In this document: positions 43,309 through 47,940 of the stretch, one piece after another
Layout of the letters: every line of letters starts with the position of its first letter
Numbering within the stretch: position 1 is the first letter of the stretch
Assembly: GCA_015233135.1 (NCBI GenBank)
Contig: JADFYH010000024.1
Coordinates: 1 to 47,940, forward strand
From: Deltaproteobacteria bacterium
Lineage (GTDB): Bacteria > UBA10199 > JADFYH01
DNA length: 47,940 bases
Direction: 5' to 3'
Program-made: the position numbers and the translations under genes
The notes under the pieces: generated by a model
What the model was told of the DNA's origin: nothing
Database searches by the model: none
The model's input: the letters and a program-made list of their open reading frames with translations, nothing else

Positions 43309-43335
43309 TTATCGGTAAGAGAATAAAATTGTTGC
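43309..43335 (-). promoter_or_regulatory. Sigma-28-like promoter element, copy 3
   Basis: On the minus strand GCAACAA-N12-ACCGATAA, 42 bp upstream of the start at 43267. Both boxes and the 12-bp spacer match copies 1 and 2, although the intervening and downstream bases differ. Conservation of the two boxes amid diverged flanks supports a protein-binding site over simple sequence duplication. Confidence 0.65.
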
Positions 43336-43432
43336 TTAAAAAAATGAAAAAAAACTACCCCCAGTAATTAAATGCATCTAATGAAATAATTTTTATTTTC
43401 TTTAGATTAAAGCTAGTTACAGCTTAAAAATT

Positions 43433-43606
43433 CTTTGTATCCGGGGCTTATGCAGAATCCATAAGTTCATGGACAAAACAAGTAACAGGTATGGATTGGA
43501 CTGTACAAAGATTGGGCTCTCTCATTACCACGACCAGAGATGAAGCGATGCGAGCAAGACAGCGAAATATTCCAGGTCGCTTATTTGAGTTCTTAGAAAA
43601 TTTTTA
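43433..43606 (+). other. Orphan reading-frame fragment
   Basis: A plus-strand frame of about 57 codons has coding-like composition: SGAYAESISSWTKQVTGMD, LGSLITTTRDEAMRARQRN and IPGRLFEFLENF, then TAA. There is no upstream start except an internal ATG at 43491. It may be the 3' end of a lost gene. No similarity is recognised. Confidence 0.3.
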
Positions 43607-44189
43607 ATGGCATCTTTCGACAGAGAGGATAAAAAAGCCCAATCGCTCCATTAACAATCCCTTTGACATCGTCACCGACGACTTCAACCACGATGGCCAC
43701 GCGGACCTCTTAATTTCTGTCACCGGCAGCAATAAAATTGTGACATTACTGGGCAACAAAGAACCCACGCTCTCAAGCCCCTCGATAGATTCCACAACAG
43801 GCGTCTTTCAAGTCACCTATACCGATGCCGATAACGAAGCACCGACAAGTATTACCGTAACCATTGATGGAACACCAGTGACCGAAGCAGACCCAACAGA
43901 CACCACTTACACTGACGGCAAAATCTATCACGTCACCCACGCCCTAGCCGAAGGCAGCCACAGCTACAAATTCGCCGCTAGCGATGGCACTTACAATGCA
44001 GTCGGTAACCCAGCTTCAATCGTAACCACCGACCAAAGCGTAACGGTAGCTCCTGCAGCCACGGCTTCTAGCAGTGGAGGGTGTTCTCTTTCTTCTTCTC
44101 CCTCTCATGATGAAACACTGTATGCATTTGCTGCGTCAATTTTGATGTTGGGTGCGGTGAGAATTGTCAGGAGAAGAAGTGTTTCTTAA
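43607..44189 (+). pseudogene. 3' fragment of an FG-GAP surface protein with MYXO-CTERM-like tail
   Basis: The frame opens directly after a stop at 43604-43606 and has no proper start. It begins with an FG-GAP/VCBS unit (DDFNHDGHADLLISVTGSNK), continues with an Ig-like region (VFQVTYTDADNEAPTSITVT) and ends with GGCSLSSS, a hydrophobic helix and RRRS. This Cys + helix + Arg tail resembles MYXO-CTERM sorting signals and matches the internal tail in the fusion protein at 30533-34012. The 5' part of the gene, with signal peptide, is missing. Its stop overlaps the convergent immunity-gene stop by 4 bp. Confidence 0.65.
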
Positions 44190-44524
44190 TAGGGAAGTGG
44201 CCCCAATTCCCCTTCATATCGAATATAAACCCATTCTTTAAGCCTCTCCATTTTTTGTGGGGCATCTAGTTGAATGACTTGTTCGTCGAGCTGCCAGTTT
44301 TCATAAAAATCAGAAGCTATTTCTGTCGCGAAAGCGGAGACTAAATCTCTTTCAATGTCACAAATGGATTTATCAAAATAAGATTTTACAAAAATAATTC
44401 TCTTTTCAAAATCCCAGCCTAGAGTGATAGCTCTTAGGCTTGGAGTAGCAACACCTCGTAAAGCACTTTGTGCGCCTAATAATAGTCTAATTCTAAATTT
44501 ATTTTCTTCTTCTGTGATTGTCAT
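44186..44524 (-). CDS. Candidate immunity protein for the Ntox50-like toxin
   Basis: A 112-residue protein beginning MTITEEENKFRIRLLLGAQS, with no signal or membrane segment. It overlaps the toxin gene by 4 bp (ATGA) directly downstream, the usual arrangement for cognate immunity. The central EKRIIFVKSYFDKSICDIER and ATEIASDFYENWQLDEQVIQ look like an alpha/beta fold of the type common among small cytosolic immunity proteins. I cannot name a specific Imm family. Role is inferred from position. Confidence 0.65.
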   Translation of the reverse strand: MTITEEENKFRIRLLLGAQSALRGVATPSLRAITLGWDFEKRIIFVKSYFDKSICDIERDLVSAFATEIASDFYENWQLDEQVIQLDAPQKMERLKEWVYIRYEGELGPLPY

Positions 44525-45444
44525 TTTCGAGGGCTCCTAGGTACGATGTGGACGTCATTTTTTGCATAATCAATCGAACCAATTGTAGTTTCAAAATATG
44601 TTTTAGCTTCTTTGTCATAAAATTTTCCAATTGTTTCACCAAAATCAATTCTTTCTTTATAACCCGCTTCAGGAAATATTTTTCCAGGCCCCATAGCTTT
44701 ACCCGTTCCTGCAAATTTATCAACAAGACCCTGTGGATCAGGATGAGTAAGGATGCTTCTCGGTAGATCAAAATTATTATGCCCCAAAATATGCTTTCCC
44801 TGCTTGCCTTCGTGTACCGTAAATTTTTGAGGTTTAAGTTCACCTACACCCTCGGGATTTATTTTTGAAAGCAAAGTTTCTTTTTCAAATCCATTCGCTC
44901 CCTGGGCCAAAAGCTCTGCTGCCTCGGGGATAATCTTCTTTTCAGTTTGAGCCAGAATTTTTAACCCTGCTTCTTCAAGACCTGCAGCCTTACTCAGCAG
45001 AGAGGCCTCTTTCTCAACCGCCAGCACACCTTTCAATTCTCCCGGCCCATAAAATAGGGACGCAACATTAAAAGTAGTCTCTCCCCAAGCCTTGGCCCTT
45101 ACATTGGGGTCACTGCTTTCAAAAGGCTTTGTGAATTCATTCCATTCGTGTTGAACTGCGTGACCCAGTCTCTCAGATCTTTTTAAAATTTCTTCTTTGG
45201 GCTGATCCCAAAGCCTTTGCAGATCTTTATAATCCTGCCTGGCTTCTTGATACGCGGCTTCTGCTTTTTCTTGGGGGTGAGAAATAAAATCGGCCGTTTT
45301 TTCTAAGGTATCCAAGCCTTGTATGGCAGGGAGCAGAGAGAGCTTGGCCAGGCCTTTGGCGGTGTCTACAACCCCTTGCCCTATCCCGGCATAAAAATAG
45401 AAGGCTTGCTTGGCACGGTCTTTAAAAGAGAGTTGAGTTTCCAT
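44521..45444 (-). CDS. Polymorphic toxin with Ntox50-like C-terminal domain
   Basis: A 307-residue protein. The N-terminal part (FYFYAGIGQGVVDTAKGLAK, then TLEKTADFISHPQEKAEAAY) resembles pre-toxin regions of polymorphic toxins. The C-terminal ~90 residues carry EGKQGKHILGHNNFDLPRS, LTHPDPQGLVDKFAGTGKAM, YKERIDFGETIGKFYD and YAKNDVHIVPRSP. This pattern matches, from memory, the polymorphic toxin type 50 domain, a predicted RNase; a profile search is needed. No signal peptide. The upstream 60-bp leader is nearly identical to that of the divergent toxin gene at 46124. Some coding DNA downstream (44186-44524) is its probable immunity gene. Confidence 0.72.
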   Translation of the reverse strand: METQLSFKDRAKQAFYFYAGIGQGVVDTAKGLAKLSLLPAIQGLDTLEKTADFISHPQEKAEAAYQEARQDYKDLQRLWDQPKEEILKRSERLGHAVQHEWNEFTKPFESSDPNVRAKAWGETTFNVASLFYGPGELKGVLAVEKEASLLSKAAGLEEAGLKILAQTEKKIIPEAAELLAQGANGFEKETLLSKINPEGVGELKPQKFTVHEGKQGKHILGHNNFDLPRSILTHPDPQGLVDKFAGTGKAMGPGKIFPEAGYKERIDFGETIGKFYDKEAKTYFETTIGSIDYAKNDVHIVPRSPRK

Positions 45445-45500
45445 GCTTAGTTACAAAGCAGGAACTGTGCCTGTTTGCTGGAAAAAAGAGTTGATGAAAA
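45442..45500 (-). promoter_or_regulatory. Shared toxin leader, copy 1 (sigma-54-like core)
   Basis: On the minus strand this 59-bp segment, ending at the ATG, matches 46067-46126, with a perfectly identical 24-bp core. The core contains AGGCACAGTTCCTGCT (45457-45472): GG and GC 10 bp apart, as in sigma-54 -24/-12 boxes (TGGCAC-N5-TTGCW). If it were used, transcription would start about two bases before the ATG, giving a leaderless mRNA. CAGG-N7-CCTG also makes it a possible operator. Confidence 0.65.
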
Positions 45501-46066
45501 ATGAGAGCTTATTGAATTTGTGAAAAAATGGAGCGTATGGAAATCGAACGAGTGTAGGAAAAATGGAATGCGTTGAATAATATGAACTCACGAAAATGCT
45601 CTCGCATTTTCTCCCCTGTCATACGCGCCGACATTTGACTATGCTTAAATGAACGACCTAATCAAAACGGGTGAATTGCGGCGAAATCACGCAACGCGGG
45701 ATGGAATAACGATTTCCTCTTAACTATTATTGCTCAGGGTGGACAAATTTAGATGCGCTCGCCCTGGGGGATCGAGGGGAGTTCACCATACTACAAATCC
45801 ACTTTTCGTCTCCAAACTCTCACCACACACAACATTAAAATTGACGCAACAAAGAGCAGAAAATTTTTTTCATAATTTTCACTTTTTTTTTAAATTATTT
45901 TAAATACTGGGTCTAGCTAATGCATTGGAAATGCCAAAAAAAGTGGACGAAAAATATGAACTTTTATTTTGTGGAAGTTTGAAACTCGGACGCTTAAAGT
46001 TTTATGCGTTCGATTTATGAACGCCGTCTTTTCTTTTTCTTTTTTGTAGATTGAATAAGTATTCGT
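45501..46066. other. Intergenic region between the divergent toxin operons
   Basis: 566 bp, AT-rich, with no supported gene on either strand. At 45611-45632, CTCCCCTGTCATACGCGCC followed by GACA resembles the outermost unit of the IS-like window ends (CTCCCTGTCATGCGCGCTGA), with two mismatches and one indel, perhaps a decayed IS end. Long T- and A-tracts occur at 45865-45905. Confidence 0.4.
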
Positions 46067-46126
46067 TTTTCAACAGCTCTTTTTTTACAGCAAACAGGCA
46101 CAGTTCCTGCTCTGTAAGGCAGCATG
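46067..46126 (+). promoter_or_regulatory. Shared toxin leader, copy 2 (sigma-54-like core)
   Basis: Plus-strand counterpart of 45442-45500. AGGCACAGTTCCTGCT lies at 46096-46111, 12 bp before the ATG. Roughly 50 of 60 positions agree between the copies, including the T-tract upstream, whereas the proteins encoded downstream differ. AAGG six bases before the ATG could serve as a weak ribosome binding site here but is missing in copy 1. Confidence 0.65.
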
Positions 46127-46948
46127 GACTTCTCTTCAATCACCTCATTCTTTTCAAACTCTGTTGCTAAAGTGCAAAACTTTATTTCAGGAACAGAAAA
46201 TCATTCACCTCCTCCCGGGGCTGCTCAAGCCTCTTCATCTCTGAATCCGCCGGATCCACCGCAGCAAGTGAGTCGGTTGAAAAATTTGGAACAAAAGCTT
46301 TCGGATTCTTTTTGTGAGGTGAGTGATTATGTAAAAGGCTTTGGCCGTGGGATTAATCCTGTTTCATCTTTCACAGATCCCATTCAGAGTTCTCTCAAAA
46401 TTGAAGACTCTCACTGCAGCGATGGAAAATCTTTTGCCACAGGGCAAATGCATGGTGCAGCTGTGGGTTTAGCTGGAGATGCCCTTGCTATAAGTACAGG
46501 GGCCACTACCGATGGACTCAGCTTTGCGTGCGAAGGCGTTACCGCTGGGGCCTGTACGCTTGCTGCTGTGCCGGCGATGGCCTTGGGAACTACTCAAATC
46601 GCAGCAGGTGCGATGATGGCCGTGGGGCATGGGGCGAATTATTTGGAGGCAAGTGCGGAGTTGCATCGGTTTGGAAGTTCAAAAGAATCAGTTCGTAGAC
46701 TTAATCGAATGTCACAAGAAGCGGAAAACGATCCTAATACTAAAATTCATGGAGTCTCTGTAAGTGAAAATAAACCTACTGATGGCCGAGAGATCTCAAC
46801 TGCGCAAAAAAATGAAGTTGAAAAATACTTTAAGGTTCATGATACTCCAAAAAAATGGGATACTGGCCACAAAACTTTAGAGCTACCAAAGCCGGTCACT
46901 CAGCAAATTACGGATCTATATAACCGACTTTTTGGAAGGATACCATGA
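46124..46948 (+). CDS. Polymorphic toxin-like effector
   Basis: A 274-residue protein starting MDFSSITSFFSNSVAKVQNF, then a Pro/Ser-rich linker (45-65). VKGFGRGINPVSSFTDPIQ and the Gly/Ala-rich hydrophobic stretch at about 108-175 (GAAVGLAGDALAISTGATTD; AVPAMALGTTQIAAGAMMAV) look like a pre-toxin or translocation region. The C-terminal ~70 residues are the likely toxin: HGVSVSENK, FKVHDTPKKWDTGHKTLELP and KPVTQQITDLYNRLFGR, with conserved-looking His, Asp and His. I recall similar ends in other polymorphic toxins but cannot name the family. The gene overlaps its immunity candidate by 4 bp. Confidence 0.68.
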   Translation: MDFSSITSFFSNSVAKVQNFISGTENHSPPPGAAQASSSLNPPDPPQQVSRLKNLEQKLSDSFCEVSDYVKGFGRGINPVSSFTDPIQSSLKIEDSHCSDGKSFATGQMHGAAVGLAGDALAISTGATTDGLSFACEGVTAGACTLAAVPAMALGTTQIAAGAMMAVGHGANYLEASAELHRFGSSKESVRRLNRMSQEAENDPNTKIHGVSVSENKPTDGREISTAQKNEVEKYFKVHDTPKKWDTGHKTLELPKPVTQQITDLYNRLFGRIP

Positions 46949-47328
46949 GCATACAATGTTGTACTTTATTTCTACAAAAAAAATCTGGCTCTTCGCCTTT
47001 TGAAATTATTTACTTATTAGATTACTACGATGGTGCTGTTGCTGGTTTTCTGCGATGTAGAATTTGCAATAAAAAATATTTCTTTTGGATGATAGCTTGG
47101 GATAAATGGCAAGCGTACAGATTATTTGCCATCAGAGAGTTTGCAGCCGATCTCAGTGAATTGATTGAAAGTAGAAAACACAAAATAGACAAATTTATTA
47201 AGGAGCCTCTTCCTAAAGCAATAGAAGAAGAAATTAGAGATTGTCAAAACTCAAAAAACTTAACGTATCTTTACACACAAGATATCGAAAGAAAAATTGA
47301 TAAGATTCTTCTTTCATTCTCAAGATAA
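46945..47328 (+). CDS. Candidate immunity protein with a CxxC motif
   Basis: A 127-residue protein with LLDYYDGAVAGFLRCRICNK followed by KYFFWMIAWDKWQAYRLFAI. The CRIC pair and the YYDG...C..C...W(D) pattern are reminiscent of an uncharacterised family of small cytosolic proteins seen near toxins. The C-terminal half is charged and helical (IEEEIRDCQNSKNLTYLYTQ). The ATGA overlap with the upstream toxin gene supports an immunity role. No signal peptide. Confidence 0.62.
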   Translation: MSIQCCTLFLQKKSGSSPFEIIYLLDYYDGAVAGFLRCRICNKKYFFWMIAWDKWQAYRLFAIREFAADLSELIESRKHKIDKFIKEPLPKAIEEEIRDCQNSKNLTYLYTQDIERKIDKILLSFSR

Positions 47329-47360
47329 ACTTCTGGCTTCTTCATGTCCTGCCTCCTGCG

Positions 47361-47660
47361 CTATAGGCTGCGCGCACGGTGTGCCACGTAGTTACGAAGC
47401 ACTTTATCCATTAAAGACTGCCAACCTTGGCCTGTAGATTTGAAATAACTCACAACCTCTGGACTATAGCGTACCGATACGAGAAGTTTTTTATTTTCAG
47501 ATTTTGGTCGCCCACGCAAAGTGCGTAGAGGAAGCATAGCCTTAAGTTGTTTTCGCGTGAGGGGTTGTACATCAGGGTCTCGCTTCGCTGCTGCGATAAT
47601 CGATTTGTCTTCTTTTGCGCTAGGCAAAAGAATGGTCTTTTTCTTAGAAGTTTTCGACAT
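47361..47660 (-). CDS. brnA: BrnA-family antitoxin
   Basis: A 99-residue protein. The N-terminal half is Lys-rich; the C-terminal half has the BrnA ribbon-helix-helix signature: RGRPKSENKKLLVSVRYSPE, then VVSYFKSTGQGWQSLMDKVL and RNYV. BrnA binds DNA and neutralises the BrnT ribonuclease. Its start overlaps the brnT remnant by 17 bp, the usual operon order (toxin first). Since BrnT is truncated, BrnA is probably an orphan. Confidence 0.85.
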   Translation of the reverse strand: MSKTSKKKTILLPSAKEDKSIIAAAKRDPDVQPLTRKQLKAMLPLRTLRGRPKSENKKLLVSVRYSPEVVSYFKSTGQGWQSLMDKVLRNYVAHRARSL

Positions 47661-47806
47661 AGTGCTTTACCTCGCGACGAGTTGCACGGCGTAGGCTGAT
47701 GATTCTGCGTACCTCACCACGATCTACGAACGCTACATAGTAAAGAATATAAATCTCCTCCGTCACCGATTTAATTAATCTTAGCCCAAAGAAAGTTGTC
47801 TAATTC
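47644..47806 (-). pseudogene. Truncated BrnT toxin remnant
   Basis: The minus-strand frame ending at 47644 reads TEEIYILYYVAFVDRGEVRR, then IISLRRATRREVKHYVENF, the C-terminal half of BrnT (RIIS.R.ATRRE hallmark). Upstream the frame meets a stop near 47807, and at 47814 the IS-like end begins, so the N-terminal half with the catalytic RNase residues is gone. The insertion at the right window edge explains the loss. Confidence 0.8.
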
Positions 47807-47813
47807 ATCAAAG

Positions 47814-47940
47814 TTGTCAGCGCGCATGACAGGGAGCCTGGAGTTCGCATGATAGGGCCCCACCTGTACGCATGATAGGGACCCGGTGGTTCGCAAGGAT
47901 AGGGACCCACTTTTTCCTCTAAAAAATAGCGACGGATCTT
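47814..47940 (+). mobile_element. Putative IS-element end (right copy of the 127-bp terminal inverted repeat)
   Basis: Exact inverted copy of 1-127, starting TTGTCAGCGCGCATGACAGG and containing units of the CGCATGATAGGGACCC type. The element would extend right of the window. It truncates brnT. The identity stops at base 47814 (base 128 on the other side differs). Confidence 0.55.

Noticed and set aside
1-47940. Terminal inverted repeats as telomeres of a linear plasmid or phage
   Set aside because: The window is full of chromosomal housekeeping genes, both ends cut through genes, and the repeat length equals a common assembler k-mer size; a dispersed IS end explains it better.
1-47940. Circular element
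   Set aside because: The identical ends are in inverted, not direct, orientation, so they cannot close a circle.

Overview
The window looks like a chromosomal contig of a Gram-negative, probably delta-proteobacterial lineage (an uncultured UBA10199- or Bdellovibrionota-like group would fit; this is inferred from gene order, not tested). Supporting signs are the rpsP-khpA-rimM-trmD-rplS-rnhB block, the yceD/rpmF/acpP-rpiB-glyA-nrdR-ribD-ribE-ribBA-ribH-nusB block, an alpha-2-macroglobulin/PBP1C pair, an OmpA-type outer-membrane protein and MYXO-CTERM-like sorting tails.

Layout. 1-1355: accessory end with an IS-like terminus, a truncated effector gene and a nucleotidyltransferase/small-protein pair. 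1447-5091 (minus): ribosome and tRNA-modification operon. 5192-17830: alpha-2-macroglobulin and PBP1C, separated by a 4-kb accessory insert that carries a MITE-like element, a duplicated ribE 5' fragment, a DUF4143 ATPase and a large FGE-domain protein. 17843-22465: ffh, purU, an ABC exporter and a stand-alone M17 N-domain. 22462-30439 (minus): riboflavin/NusB/one-carbon/acyl-carrier cluster, interrupted by two different antitoxin-VapC modules and lacking the usual plsX/fab genes. 30533-34724: a large FG-GAP/OmpA fusion and yceD. 34751-37351 (plus): ABC1 kinase and a TonB-like protein. 37386-41279 (minus): topA, dprA, HU/IHF and tRNA-Arg(CCU). 41280-47940: AT-rich accessory region with decayed genes, effector-like proteins, two toxin-immunity pairs and a BrnA antitoxin beside a truncated BrnT.

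The main signal is a set of effector-like genes sharing two kinds of upstream DNA. Three genes (starts at 286, 15533 and 43267, all minus) carry the same 27-bp element, RCAACAA-N12-RCCGATAA, with identical spacing and a sigma-28 (FliA)-like -10. Two divergent toxin-immunity operons (starts at 45444 minus and 46124 plus) share a nearly identical ~60-bp leader holding a GG-N10-GC, sigma-54-like core. Together they suggest a coordinately expressed polymorphic effector repertoire. The delivery machinery is not in the window.

Both window ends carry the same 127-bp sequence in opposite orientation, built from four 23-24 bp units and starting TGTCAGCGCG. It resembles the multi-repeat end of an IS21-type element and cuts into a gene on each side. 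Because 127 is also a common assembler k-mer length, the shared length may reflect assembly-graph overlap. Several families of GC-rich palindromic repeats lie in intergenic DNA and, unusually, in frame inside two coding genes.
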